This document shows positions 34,159-42,802 of a DNA stretch of 64,000 nucleotides, one piece after another. Source of the DNA: FEN-1297 sp964498065 (lineage in GTDB: Bacteria; Bacteroidota; Ignavibacteria; Ignavibacteriales; Ignavibacteriaceae); the NCBI GenBank assembly GCA_964498065.1, contig CAZCFZ010000016.1:1-64000 (forward strand), written 5' to 3'. Numbering within the stretch: the first letter of the stretch is position 1; each line of letters begins with the position of its first letter. The position numbers and the translations under genes are program-made. Below the pieces are notes generated by a model. It was not told the origin of the DNA. It was given only the letters and a program-made list of their open reading frames with translations, and searched no databases.

Positions 34159-34800
34159 TTATTTTAACTTTTCGAGTATACTCTCAGTTACTTTTTCAAT
34201 TGTACCGGAGCCATCCACGACAATAATTTTTTTATGCTCGGAATAGTAATCCAAAACAGGCTTTGTTGTTGAATTAAAAACTTCCATTCGATGCCGGATT
34301 ACCTTTTCAGTATCATCTTCTCTTTGATAAAAACTGTTTTCAGCACCGCAAACCGGACAGTTTTTTTTATCCCTTACTTCATTATAATTAAAAATATTTT
34401 TACAGACTTTGCATGCTCTACGGTTACTTAGCCTTTTTACCAAATCTTCTTCGTCTGCTGTTACTGAAACAATAAATACTTTGTCAATATTCAGTTCATT
34501 CAGTAAACCGTCTAAATCAACAGCCTGTTTTTTCGATCTGGGAAATCCATCCAATATGAACCCGTTTTTACAGCTTTCTCCGGTTAAAGTATCTTTTATA
34601 ATACCTATCATTATTTCGTCGGATACAAGTTCGCCTTTGGAAATAATTTTTTGAGCTTCCATTCCTAACGGTGTTTGATCTTTAACTGCCTGTCTTAAAA
34701 TATCTCCGGTAGAAATGTGAGGAATGTGTAATTTAGCAGATAGAATTTTGGCTTGAGTCCCTTTGCCTACACCCGGGGCGCCGAACAAGATGATTCGCAT
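34159..34800 (-). CDS. adk: adenylate kinase
   Basis: Interconverts AMP, ADP and ATP; 213 aa, long form with a zinc LID. The start at 34800 gives the family N-terminus MRIILFGAPGVGKGTQAK with the P-loop at 7-15; an in-frame Met 17 codons earlier adds unsupported residues. The LID has four cysteines in a CxxC...CxxC pattern (CKVC, CPVC) suited to zinc. Also seen: HISTGDILR, LDGFPRSKKQA and RRACK. Its stop faces ftsE at 15 bases with no evident terminator. Confidence 0.95.
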   Translation of the reverse strand: MRIILFGAPGVGKGTQAKILSAKLHIPHISTGDILRQAVKDQTPLGMEAQKIISKGELVSDEIMIGIIKDTLTGESCKNGFILDGFPRSKKQAVDLDGLLNELNIDKVFIVSVTADEEDLVKRLSNRRACKVCKNIFNYNEVRDKKNCPVCGAENSFYQREDDTEKVIRHRMEVFNSTTKPVLDYYSEHKKIIVVDGSGTIEKVTESILEKLK

Positions 34801-34851
34801 AAAACTCCAATTTTTTTTAACTAACTTATTAACAATAAATTTTTTATTCAA

Positions 34852-35040
34852 GCTTGAATTTTAACAACTATAAAAAAATCAGGCGTTCAAGCTTTGACAT
34901 CAAACGCCAAAGGCGTGAAATTATTATTAAAAGCAAAAAAACAACTGATAAAAAATCCCGGAAGGATGACATGAAAAATTATCATAGTGTATCCATGTGT
35001 TTTAAGTAAATAAGAAAATAGTGTCATGATTTAATGTGTT
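34852..35040. other. intergenic region upstream of adk
   Basis: No gene seen. It contains overlapping alternative hairpins: GGCGTT (34882-34887) can pair with AACGCC (34903-34908), or ACGCC (34904-34908) with GGCGT (34912-34916), but not both. It could be a regulatory leader of adk on the minus strand or simply repeat debris. Confidence 0.3.
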
Positions 35041-35106
35041 GTCTCAGTGAGCGAAGTCGAACTATGACAATTATGAAAATATCCCTCGACTCCGCTCGGG
35101 ATGACA
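35041..35106. repeat. dispersed palindromic repeat GAGCGAAGTCGA, copy 1
   Basis: Arms GAGCGAAGTCGA (35049-35060) and TCGACTCCGCTC (35086-35097) pair with one mismatch, flanked by TCAGTGAG... and GGGATGACA. A second copy lies at 40608-40665. Units of this TCGAC-CGCTC type are common intergenic palindromes in this branch of bacteria. Confidence 0.65.
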
Positions 35107-35268
35107 GGATCAAACAAAAATATTATAAATTTGGAAACTACTAAGAAAATGGATATCGTCTACTTAATTTATACCTTAACTAAATTGAAGTTTTTATCTC
35201 AAGTTAACTGTATTAAGTAAGAAAGGGTTTAAAAATTTTAAATTTAATAATATTTCTTAGTCCTTAAA

Positions 35269-35340
35269 GGGGGATGCTAAAATAGCCCCGACCTTCAGGT
35301 CGAGGAAAAGAAAAATCCCCCAAAACATTTGGGCTTTAGC
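35269..35340. repeat. nested inverted-repeat element
   Basis: Three nested pairings: GGGGGAT (35269-35275) with ATCCCCC (35315-35321), GCTAAAATAGCCC (35276-35288) partly with GGGCTTTAGC (35331-35340), and a perfect inner hairpin CGACC-TTCA-GGTCG (35289-35302). More GC-rich than the flanks; no open frame. It looks like another small palindromic repeat family. Confidence 0.55.
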
Positions 35341-35399
35341 TCGTTCTAAATAGGCGGTTAACATGAATTATTAAATTAAATCCTAACAAGGAGAGATAT

Positions 35400-35782
35400 A
35401 TGTCTGAAATTGTTCAATTTGAAATTTATGCGGATGATATTGATAGAGCGAAAAAGTTTTATGAAAATTTTTTTCCTGGGAAATGTATAAGAAAAGAGAA
35501 TCTGATAATTTCTGGCTAATAAATACCTGGAAAGGGGAGAAGCATAATATTATCGGAATATTAGTCAAGCACTTAATTCCAATTGACGGCAATTCGGTAA
35601 TTGCGTTCTTATGTACAATCGATGTTTCTGATATTGACGTTTCAATTAATTTAATAAACAGATACGGAGGATCGATTGTTATTCCCAAAAGAATCATACC
35701 GGGACTAGGATTTCAGGCATACTGTAAAGATTCGGAAGGTAATATTTTCGGAATAATAAAACTTAATTCGGAAGTAAAATAA
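35400..35782 (+). pseudogene. VOC (glyoxalase-like) family gene with a frameshift
   Basis: A strong AAGGAG box precedes ATG 35400. The frame reads MSEIVQFEIYADDIDRAKKFYEN, a typical VOC beta-alpha-beta start, then enters a run of seven T (35468-35474) and stops at 35519. After the run, the -1 frame continues with W-E-M-Y and DNFWLINTWKGE to a normal VOC C-terminus (GFQAYCKDSEGNIFGI) ending at 35782. One extra T would restore a single 127-128-aa protein. It may be a true mutation, a sequencing or assembly error in a homopolymer, or a slippage site. VOC proteins bind small molecules or metals; substrate unknown. Confidence 0.75.
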
Positions 35783-35800
35783 GTAATTAAAAAATAAAAA

Positions 35801-36265
35801 TTATTTTTTTCTCTTTTTCTCAAAGAATATTTTTAATAGTTGTTCGCTCTCACTTGAGTAAATTCCGGAATATAAATTTATCTTGTGGTTATACTTTCCA
35901 TCTTCAGCCAGATTATAAATTGAACCGCATGCTCCAAATTTCGGATCAAAAGTTGAGAAATAAATATTTTTAATCCGCGAAGATAAAGCAGCACCGGTGC
36001 ACATTATGCATGGCTCGAGAGTCACATATAAATCGCATTCATTTAAGCGCCAATTTCCAAGATGATTTGCGGCAGAAGTTAAAGCTATCATTTCTGCATG
36101 TGCAGTTGCATCCCTTAATTTTTCAACCTGATTGTGTCCTTTTCCGATTATTATGTTGTCATGAACTACAACAGCACCGACCGGAACCTCATCTTCAGTT
36201 AATGCATCTTCAGCTTCCTTTAAAGCAGCGTACATAAACTTATATATATCTTCATTAAACAGCAT
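35801..36265 (-). CDS. tadA: tRNA-specific adenosine deaminase
   Basis: Zinc deaminase converting A34 to inosine in tRNA-Arg(ACG), 154 aa. Zinc ligands and base: H56 and E58 (AHAEMIAL), C86 and C89 (LEPCIMCTGA). The segment EDEVPVGAVVV and the C-terminal SxFFxxKRK tail are TadA-like. Related CMP/dCMP or guanine deaminases are less likely given PCIMCTGA and RIKNIYF. It lies just downstream (on the minus strand) of a tRNA-Arg gene that has its own terminator. Confidence 0.9.
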   Translation of the reverse strand: MLFNEDIYKFMYAALKEAEDALTEDEVPVGAVVVHDNIIIGKGHNQVEKLRDATAHAEMIALTSAANHLGNWRLNECDLYVTLEPCIMCTGAALSSRIKNIYFSTFDPKFGACGSIYNLAEDGKYNHKINLYSGIYSSESEQLLKIFFEKKRKK

Positions 36266-36289
36266 AAAAGAAATGTAATTTAGAATAAT

Positions 36290-36313
36290 AAAAATGCCTC
36301 CGTATCAGAGGCA
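36290..36313 (-). terminator. intrinsic terminator of tRNA-Arg
   Basis: On the minus strand: stem TGCCTC (36308-36313) / GAGGCA (36295-36300), 7-base loop, then TTTTTATT. It begins 21 bases after the tRNA 3' end. Confidence 0.75.
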
Positions 36314-36334
36314 GAATTAATTTTTCGGAATTCG

Positions 36335-36408
36335 TACGCCCGGAAGGATTTGAACCCTCAACCCTCAGATCCGAAGTCTGATGCTCTATCCAGTTGAGCT
36401 ACGGGCGC
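36335..36408 (-). tRNA. tRNA-Arg (anticodon UCG)
   Basis: Complete cloverleaf read on the minus strand: acceptor GCGCCCG/CGGGCGT (last pair G-T), D arm GCTC/GAGC, anticodon stem TCAGA/TCTGA with loop CTTCGGA (anticodon TCG), five-base variable loop, T arm GAGGG/CCTTC with loop TTCAAAT. Discriminator A; CCA is not encoded. It reads CGA codons. Confidence 0.95.
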
Positions 36409-36477
36409 ATTGAAAATTTGTAATTCAAAGATAACAAAAAATCAGAATTAAAATTGAATGTTATATTTAAAAAAGAT

Positions 36478-37830
36478 TTATGTGTGTACTTTTAAACCGG
36501 ACTCTACTTTTATCTTATTGGTTTGCAAATGAATTTTAAGTGTTAATAATAATGATATACCCAATCCAGCCACCCCGAGAATTGGTATTGCACCGAATCC
36601 AATAATACCAATCAAGGGACCTCCCGTGAAAGTACCTAATACAGTGGCAACTGCGCCCGATGCATTATATAATCCCATTGCTTCGCCTTCACTTACCGGA
36701 GTTAATTCAGCGGTAATTGTCGTGCCGGTTACGCTCAGAATTGGCCAGGATAAAATAATTAACACAAAGGCAAGTGAAGCTATTAAAGGCATTATTGATA
36801 ATTTGAGAAAAATAAGAAAAAGCAAAGTACCGAAACCGAGTAATCTTAAAAAAGTTCCCCATTTGTAAATCCTTACTACACCATAATTCTCCGATAGTCT
36901 TGTGCTTCCGGTATATAATGCTATACCTATACCGCCGGCTGCAGCATATAAAAGCGATGTAAGTCCGGGAGGAACAAAATAGGCGGTTTTCATTGCAAGA
37001 GGAAAATATGCGAAGAATGCAGCCACACCGAAAGAAGAAATAAACCAGGAAAGTATGAATAATCCGAAAGATGTTGTTAATAACTTTTTAATATTTCGTA
37101 ATGCGCTTAAGTTCAGGTGATGGGAATGCCTTAATAAGCCGCCGCCGATTAATTCAATTTTTCCGAACTTTGCTAAGTTTCTAAAATCAAGATCTTTTAT
37201 CAAATGCTGTATTCCTGTTTGAGATTTTTTTACCGGAAGCCCTAAATGTCCTAATAAAATCGCCGGTAAAAGAAATAAAGCGCCTATCCAGATTCCATAA
37301 TTAAATAAACCTGAAGATGAAAAAACTGCGGCGATTAATAATCCGATTGTTTGACCTGCACCATTAAAACTTTGCAGCCATCCGATTCTTGATGACCATT
37401 CATTTTGCGGATTAAATTCAACGACAAATAAGGTGGAAACAGTTGCAACAGAAGCAGTTCCTGTTCCAAGTAAAAATGAAATAATTAACCAGCTTAACAA
37501 TCTTTTTGCAAAAGGAAGCACAATAAGTCCGGCAAGCAGTAATACAAATCCGCCGAAGAAAAGCAATCGATGTTTATGTTTTTTATCGGTCAGATTTCCC
37601 CAAAGCGGCGAGGTTAACAATCCTAAATTATAAATGCCCATAACCCAAGCCACGTAAGATAAATTATGAGAAGTGGCAGTTACCATAAGGGGAAGCAGGA
37701 CAGGAATGATTGCCGCAGAAACAAGTCCCAAAATTGCATATGCGGCATACCATGGTGATGTCCATTTGCGAATTGAAGAAAAAAGATTTCGTACTAAATT
37801 TAAATTCAATTTTATAAATTCTCCTCTCAA
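36478..37830 (-). CDS. major facilitator superfamily transporter
   Basis: A 450-aa inner-membrane protein with 12 predicted spans in two six-helix halves and a longer central loop (about residues 205-245). The loop between helices 2 and 3 reads GNLTDKKHKHRLLFFGG, the MFS motif A pattern (G-x3-D-x2-x-x-R). The substrate cannot be named; drug or sugar efflux-type families are possible. It is a single gene, transcribed toward the tRNA-Arg gene. Confidence 0.82.
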   Translation of the reverse strand: MRGEFIKLNLNLVRNLFSSIRKWTSPWYAAYAILGLVSAAIIPVLLPLMVTATSHNLSYVAWVMGIYNLGLLTSPLWGNLTDKKHKHRLLFFGGFVLLLAGLIVLPFAKRLLSWLIISFLLGTGTASVATVSTLFVVEFNPQNEWSSRIGWLQSFNGAGQTIGLLIAAVFSSSGLFNYGIWIGALFLLPAILLGHLGLPVKKSQTGIQHLIKDLDFRNLAKFGKIELIGGGLLRHSHHLNLSALRNIKKLLTTSFGLFILSWFISSFGVAAFFAYFPLAMKTAYFVPPGLTSLLYAAAGGIGIALYTGSTRLSENYGVVRIYKWGTFLRLLGFGTLLFLIFLKLSIMPLIASLAFVLIILSWPILSVTGTTITAELTPVSEGEAMGLYNASGAVATVLGTFTGGPLIGIIGFGAIPILGVAGLGISLLLTLKIHLQTNKIKVESGLKVHT

Positions 37831-38051
37831 TCAATCTAAAGTATAAGAGTCGTATTTTTGGTTAGACATTATCAACTTAAACTACCATGAATACATTAAA
37901 TCACTGCAATATAATTTTAAATCATTAACCTTATGTGAGAAGAATCAAGGAATTAATTTCAGAAGTAAATTTTTTTATTTAAGAAAATTCGGTTGTTAAA
38001 GAATTGTCAATTTTATTGAGGCGACAAAAAATTATTATCAAAAATTAAATT

Positions 38052-38915
38052 TTATTCTGTTTTATAATTTTTAATAATATAAACAAATCCGCTGATGATA
38101 ATAAAAGCGAGAATTAGAAATACTGCCAAATCTCTTAACATAAAAGTCGGATCGTTATTTATAAGCATTTCAAATCCCATTGCATTTACCGCAATAACCA
38201 TCGTGAAAAAGAAACCGTAAAATAAAAATTGTATGGGATATGATTTATCCGGTCTTACCCAGAGCAAATATACGCTGATAAATCCTAACGGTATTGAAAA
38301 TCCGAGATCGAAAATACGGACAAGCCAAAAAGCTGTCGGAGCAATATCATACCCTCTAGCTGTACCTGTTGAAATAACTTCCATAATTTCTTTAATCCAC
38401 ATGGAAGCGAATATCATTAGGAAAAGTGAAAACAAGATGGTATAAATTATAAGTCCTATTTTCTTAAAATTGCTTTTTGCATACTTAGGAAAAATTGAAA
38501 GTGAATACATCAATATTATCAGAGAAGATATTAAAATGAAAAGGAAGTAAAAAGTATAAAGCTGGCTGTTGCCCGAATATTCTTGCGAACTCCATTCCCA
38601 GCCTATTGTATAACCCAAAACATAATAAATTAAATATAAAGGTGTAATTATAAGTAAATATGGAGAAATTCGTTTTCGTAAAAAAAGTGTCACACCTCCG
38701 GCAATTAGAATCGGACTTAAAAGAAATATATTGACAATATCCTGCCCTACAAGTTGATTATTAATAACTTGAGCCGTCTTATAATTTATGTTATGTAGAA
38801 ATAAAGGGCCTTCAATTGCCAAATAAACTAAAAAGATACCGGATACAATTGATATTATCGAAACGAAAATTCTTTCAAATGAATTGCCGAAAATATCATC
38901 GTTTTTATTGTTCAC
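38052..38915 (-). CDS. unknown polytopic membrane protein
   Basis: A 287-aa protein with about eight hydrophobic segments and few charged residues apart from short loops (RKRIS, KYAKSNFKK). A polar extracytoplasmic loop (WEWSSQEYSGNSQ) follows the third or fourth segment. I recognise no family motif. It is separated from the MFS gene by 221 bases and from the methyltransferase gene upstream by 57, in the same direction. Confidence 0.7.
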   Translation of the reverse strand: MNNKNDDIFGNSFERIFVSIISIVSGIFLVYLAIEGPLFLHNINYKTAQVINNQLVGQDIVNIFLLSPILIAGGVTLFLRKRISPYLLIITPLYLIYYVLGYTIGWEWSSQEYSGNSQLYTFYFLFILISSLIILMYSLSIFPKYAKSNFKKIGLIIYTILFSLFLMIFASMWIKEIMEVISTGTARGYDIAPTAFWLVRIFDLGFSIPLGFISVYLLWVRPDKSYPIQFLFYGFFFTMVIAVNAMGFEMLINNDPTFMLRDLAVFLILAFIIISGFVYIIKNYKTE

Positions 38916-38972
38916 TTTAAAAACCTTTCCTTTTTAATTACGGATTAAATTCATTTTAAAAAAAAGACATTT

Positions 38973-39797
38973 TTATGCATTCAAAAACTTTAAATGTACC
39001 ATATACATTATTTTATATTTGTCGGAAAGTTTTGCTATAATCTTATTTTTAAGATTTAAACTTTTAGTCATATGTTTATACATGGGGTATTCTTCAATTA
39101 TTTCAATTTTGCTGTTCCAGCCGGGGATTTCATATGCGGATTGTAAACCCCATTTTAGATAGGAATTTTCATCTAAGCCGCTTTTTTCTATAACCATTTT
39201 ATTTGCTGCTTTAACGCCTGTAGGTGTTGCCGCATCAAAGATAAATTCACCCCCCGGAAATGAATTTGACATCTTATTAAAAATTTCTTTAATCTGATTT
39301 TCCTCAAAATAATAAAGAACTCCGGCCGCCATAAATAAAACGTTCTCTTCAACTCGTATTTTATTAAACCATTCTTCGTTTAAAAACGAGGAAGAAATAT
39401 ATGTTCTATTTTTACTCTCAGGTATAAATTTTCTTCTCAGCTCAATTACGTCCGGGAGATCAAGATCATACCAGATTAAATTATTGTTGTTTACTCTTTC
39501 ATATGTTGTGTCCATTCCGCATCCGATATTAATAATTGTAGCCTTAGGATATTTTTTTAAAAATTCATTTATCGTTTTATCCATATGCATGCTTCGGGCA
39601 ATCCATTCGAATTGAGTAACCGGATGAATCACTCTTGATATTGTTGTAAAATCATAGTCAATTTTATTAATCACATTTAAAGCTGTATTGTCAATTAATA
39701 CCGGATGTTTTTTTTGTGTTTCAACTGCACGTCCCCATAAAGGCAGGAGCAAAGTAATTTGAACATTTCCCAGATCAATTTTTAATTTTTCAGTCAT
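38973..39797 (-). CDS. LCM-family class I SAM-dependent methyltransferase
   Basis: A 274-aa member of the leucine carboxyl methyltransferase family (PF04072), which in bacteria includes O-methyltransferases of polyketide and other pathways. Motifs: TLLLPLWGRAVETQ near the N-terminus, the SAM loop INIGCGMDTTYERV (about 85-100), WYDLDLPDVIELRR, and AAGVLYYFEE. Proteins of this kind methylate carboxylates or hydroxyls; the target here is unknown. No biosynthetic genes are adjacent. Confidence 0.82.
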   Translation of the reverse strand: MTEKLKIDLGNVQITLLLPLWGRAVETQKKHPVLIDNTALNVINKIDYDFTTISRVIHPVTQFEWIARSMHMDKTINEFLKKYPKATIINIGCGMDTTYERVNNNNLIWYDLDLPDVIELRRKFIPESKNRTYISSSFLNEEWFNKIRVEENVLFMAAGVLYYFEENQIKEIFNKMSNSFPGGEFIFDAATPTGVKAANKMVIEKSGLDENSYLKWGLQSAYEIPGWNSKIEIIEEYPMYKHMTKSLNLKNKIIAKLSDKYKIMYMVHLKFLNA

Positions 39798-39837
39798 AAG
39801 ATGAATCCCCGATTTATTTATTAATGATGAAGCTAAT

Positions 39838-40245
39838 TTACCTCAACTTTCCGCAAGAATAACAATATCCTTTATGGACACAAATAGTTCCGCCGCAATT
39901 AGAACAAGTCCATCTAATATTTTCATTTAACATAAATTTTTTAATTCCGAATTTTTTAATGTACTCAAGGTTGTCAATCATGCTCATTTGATATTTAGTT
40001 TTATACCTTTTATCAAGATGTATTAATCTTTCGCATGGGAACTCCTTGCACTGGAAGCAAAATTTCTTTTTATCTACACTAAAATTTGGACAATTTTTAA
40101 TCTTGCAATTTGCTCGGGTAACCGGTTTTTCAGCAAAATTTAACCTGCATCCGGGACACTTATTCCTTCGTCTTAAATAACCCGTGCAAATACTGCAGTT
40201 CATCCCGCAAGGAGCAATAAGCAATGTTTTAAATGAGTATATCAT
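39838..40245 (-). CDS. DUF3795 cysteine-rich protein
   Basis: A 135-aa soluble protein with 16 or so cysteines arranged in CxxC pairs: APCGMNCSIC near the N-terminus, CPGC, CKIKNC, FCFQCKEFPCERL, and a C-terminal zinc-ribbon-like CSNCGG...CYSCGK. The first two thirds match DUF3795, a family of unknown function with likely zinc or Fe-S binding. It lies 40 bases upstream of the methyltransferase gene and may share its transcript. Confidence 0.82.
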   Translation of the reverse strand: MIYSFKTLLIAPCGMNCSICTGYLRRRNKCPGCRLNFAEKPVTRANCKIKNCPNFSVDKKKFCFQCKEFPCERLIHLDKRYKTKYQMSMIDNLEYIKKFGIKKFMLNENIRWTCSNCGGTICVHKGYCYSCGKLR

Positions 40246-40607
40246 AATAGTAATTTATTTTAATTCGAGAAACCTTAAACGTGAATTGGAAAAATTCATC
40301 CGAATCAGTATTAAGTCTTCTTGCCGGGATTTTATTAATGAATCTAAATTATTCTATAATTTATCTTAAGTTGAAGATATTGCTTCATTCAACATAAATT
40401 GTTTTAAAAAAATATAATAAGATTTCTAGTGAGTTTTTGTCATTTAGTTTCCGCCTTTTAATTTAAGAATATTATTTTTCGGTATGATTTCCCTAAACTT
40501 AATTTATAATAAAGTGTTTTGAATTATCCATATAAAATTTTATTAACTTTAAGCAGTTGTGTGAAATAAAAAATCATTTAAAAATTAGTGAAATAATAGA
40601 CACCTAT
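40246..40607. other. intergenic region upstream of the DUF3795 gene
   Basis: AT-rich and without a gene that I can support. It leads into two dispersed repeats at 40608 and 40725. Confidence 0.35.
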
Positions 40608-40665
40608 GTCAGTCTGAGCGTAGTCGAAGACTTATATTCACCGTTCGACTCCGCTCACGGTGACA
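40608..40665. repeat. dispersed palindromic repeat GAGCGTAGTCGA, copy 2
   Basis: Arms GAGCGTAGTCGA (40616-40627) and TCGACTCCGCTC (40645-40656), with outer TGTCA (40608) and TGACA (40661). Same layout and arm sequence as the unit at 35041-35106, with a different loop. Confidence 0.65.
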
Positions 40666-40724
40666 ATTTAACGCGTTTTTGAAAATATTTTTATATCGAA
40701 AAATTCATTTAATATATATTATTA

Positions 40725-40745
40725 TTTAATTCACACAACGGGTTA
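40725..40745 (+). repeat. dispersed 21-bp repeat, copy 2
   Basis: Contains AATTCACACAACGGGTTA; differs by one base from the copy at 8289-8309. Lies 21 bases beyond the hutI stop. Confidence 0.5.
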
Positions 40746-40766
40746 ACTTTAATTTAGTAAAATAAA

Positions 40767-42011
40767 CTAATCTGCAATATAAATTACCTCGCCGTTTTTT
40801 ATTGTCATACAGTTCAAGTTTCTGCCAACATTATAAACAATATCGGAATAATCATTAGTATCGAAGACAGAAAAATCTGCTTTTTTACCTATTTCAATAC
40901 TTCCTATTATCTTATTCATGTTTAAGGCCTTCGCAGAGTTTATAGTGACTGCAGAAATTGTTTCTTCAATAGTCATTCCCATTGTTAATGCGGCAAGACT
41001 CATTATTAAATTCATATCGCTAATATTAGATGATCCCGGATTATAATCCGTAGACAAAGCGAGAATTGCATTGTTATCAATTAATTTTCTTGCCGGTGCA
41101 ATTTTATGATTTAAGAATAATGAGACTCCAGGAAATACAACACACACTATTTCAGTTTTCCCGAGTTTATTAATATCTTGATCTGTAATAACTTCCAAAT
41201 GATCAACACTTAATGCGCCCAGCTTAATAGCAACGTTAATTCCGCCAATGCTGTTAAATTGATCCGTATGCAGCCTTAATTTAAAGCCTAAATTTTTTGC
41301 TTTTGAAAAAATAGTTTCTATTTCATCGGCGGAAAAAGCTGTAGCCTCACAAAATCCGTCACAAAAATCAGCCAGTTTATTTTCGGAGATATATGGAAGC
41401 AAATCGCTTGTTAATAACTTTATATATGAATCATGATCTTTTTTAAACTCCGGCGGATAAGTATGTGCCCCAAGAAATGTTGGTATAATGTCAATTGGTA
41501 ACTTTTGATTAAGGAAATTTATTACTTTTAAAAGCTTTACTTCATTCCGGAAATCTAATCCGTATCCGCTTTTAATTTCCAGTGTGGTTATGCCTCTGGA
41601 AATAAAATAATTAATTCTTGGTGTTATTAAGTTAATAAGATCTTCGATGCTCGAATTACGAACCGAGTTTACCGTCTTATTTATACCTCCGCCCGATTCA
41701 GCTATTTCTTCATAGCCAATTCCTTTTAATTTTTTCTTAAACTCTTCTGCTCTTGATCCCGCAAATGCTGTATGCGTATGGCACTCTACCATTCCGGGAA
41801 GTACTATCTTTCCGTTTAAATCCATTATTTCATCCGCTTCATAACTTTTTACGGAAGATGAGGGAATTATGTCTTTTATGTATTCGTTTTCAATTACAAT
41901 AGAGGAATCTGTTATTACGCCTAACTCATTTAACTCATTTCCTCTTTTATAATTTCTTCCGTAAGTATCAACGGTTACAACCTGAGAAATATTTGAAAGG
42001 ATTTTTATCAT
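40767..42011 (-). CDS. hutI: imidazolonepropionase
   Basis: Amidohydrolase of histidine breakdown that opens the imidazolone ring to N-formimino-glutamate. 414 aa. Metal ligands H78 and H80 in VECHTHTAFAGSR, later RLHTDQF and DHLEV histidines, and the STDYNPGSS aspartate are present. The HTHTAFAGSRAEEF stretch is diagnostic of HutI. No hutH or hutU is in the window, so the pathway is dispersed. It starts 10 bases after the SPOR lipoprotein stop. Confidence 0.93.
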   Translation of the reverse strand: MIKILSNISQVVTVDTYGRNYKRGNELNELGVITDSSIVIENEYIKDIIPSSSVKSYEADEIMDLNGKIVLPGMVECHTHTAFAGSRAEEFKKKLKGIGYEEIAESGGGINKTVNSVRNSSIEDLINLITPRINYFISRGITTLEIKSGYGLDFRNEVKLLKVINFLNQKLPIDIIPTFLGAHTYPPEFKKDHDSYIKLLTSDLLPYISENKLADFCDGFCEATAFSADEIETIFSKAKNLGFKLRLHTDQFNSIGGINVAIKLGALSVDHLEVITDQDINKLGKTEIVCVVFPGVSLFLNHKIAPARKLIDNNAILALSTDYNPGSSNISDMNLIMSLAALTMGMTIEETISAVTINSAKALNMNKIIGSIEIGKKADFSVFDTNDYSDIVYNVGRNLNCMTIKNGEVIYIAD

Positions 42012-42021
42012 TAAGCATTAT

Positions 42022-42573
42022 TTATTGAAAAATATTGACCGTCTGGTTTACTACTCGCGCATCTGCGAAACCCATTTGTCTAAATTTAAATGTAAGACTC
42101 CTCGCATCGCTTATATTGGTAAAATCTCCTACTTCAACCTTATAAAAAGGCGGATCAAAAATTACGTAAACAGCTCTCTGATTTGTCTTAAAATATATTT
42201 CCGATCGCATTTTATTAGCATCATCCAAATTGTCTGTTGATAAAACCTGTACTCTGTAACCCTGAGCAGTTTTTATCACTATCCTATTTACATCACCGGT
42301 ATCGGGCTGCGTATGATAATTATACCAAACATTGAGATTTTTCCCGGGTGAAATTTTAGCCGTATCATTTATAGTTATTTTTGCCCTATAAGGAGCAAGG
42401 TTAAAATTTTCCGGATACTCGGAAACTTTTTTTTCGTTTTCGGATTTTATTTTTTCATTTTTATGTGCGCTCCCCCCTTCATTATTGTACCTGCTTCCAG
42501 TAGAAGTACCGCAAGAAAAAAGAGTTAGAGCTAAAAAACTTACGTAAATAATAATAATGTTTTTGGATTTCAT
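42022..42573 (-). CDS. SPOR-domain lipoprotein
   Basis: A 183-aa envelope protein. The signal peptide ends in a lipobox LFSC (C21), so the mature protein is lipid-anchored. A polar Lys/Glu/Asn linker (about 22-95) leads to a C-terminal SPOR domain (about 100-180: GYRVQVLSTDNLDDANKMRS, FYKVEVGDFTN, ARVV), which binds glycan strands stripped of stem peptides at division sites. The close spacing with hutI is probably not functional. Confidence 0.85.
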   Translation of the reverse strand: MKSKNIIIIYVSFLALTLFSCGTSTGSRYNNEGGSAHKNEKIKSENEKKVSEYPENFNLAPYRAKITINDTAKISPGKNLNVWYNYHTQPDTGDVNRIVIKTAQGYRVQVLSTDNLDDANKMRSEIYFKTNQRAVYVIFDPPFYKVEVGDFTNISDARSLTFKFRQMGFADARVVNQTVNIFQ

Positions 42574-42802
42574 CTTATACTTTCAAAAAAACTGCAATAT
42601 ATGCTATCTAATATAAAATAATTTATTTTTTACCGAAAGTTGAAATATTATGGTAAAAATAAATAATTATGCAAGAACAACGCTTTGTTTAGGTGTAACA
42701 GAATATTCTTATTTGGGATAGGGTAACCGAGTGAATATTTTTTTGAGAAAAATCATTTAATTTCGTAAATTGTAACATTATTCACAAAAATTTTTTAAAT
42801 AT

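Noticed and set aside
40725..40747. The 21-bp repeat as an integron attC end
   Set aside because: GTTAACT does not fit the GTTRRRY box and no second paired box is found upstream; no integrase is visible.
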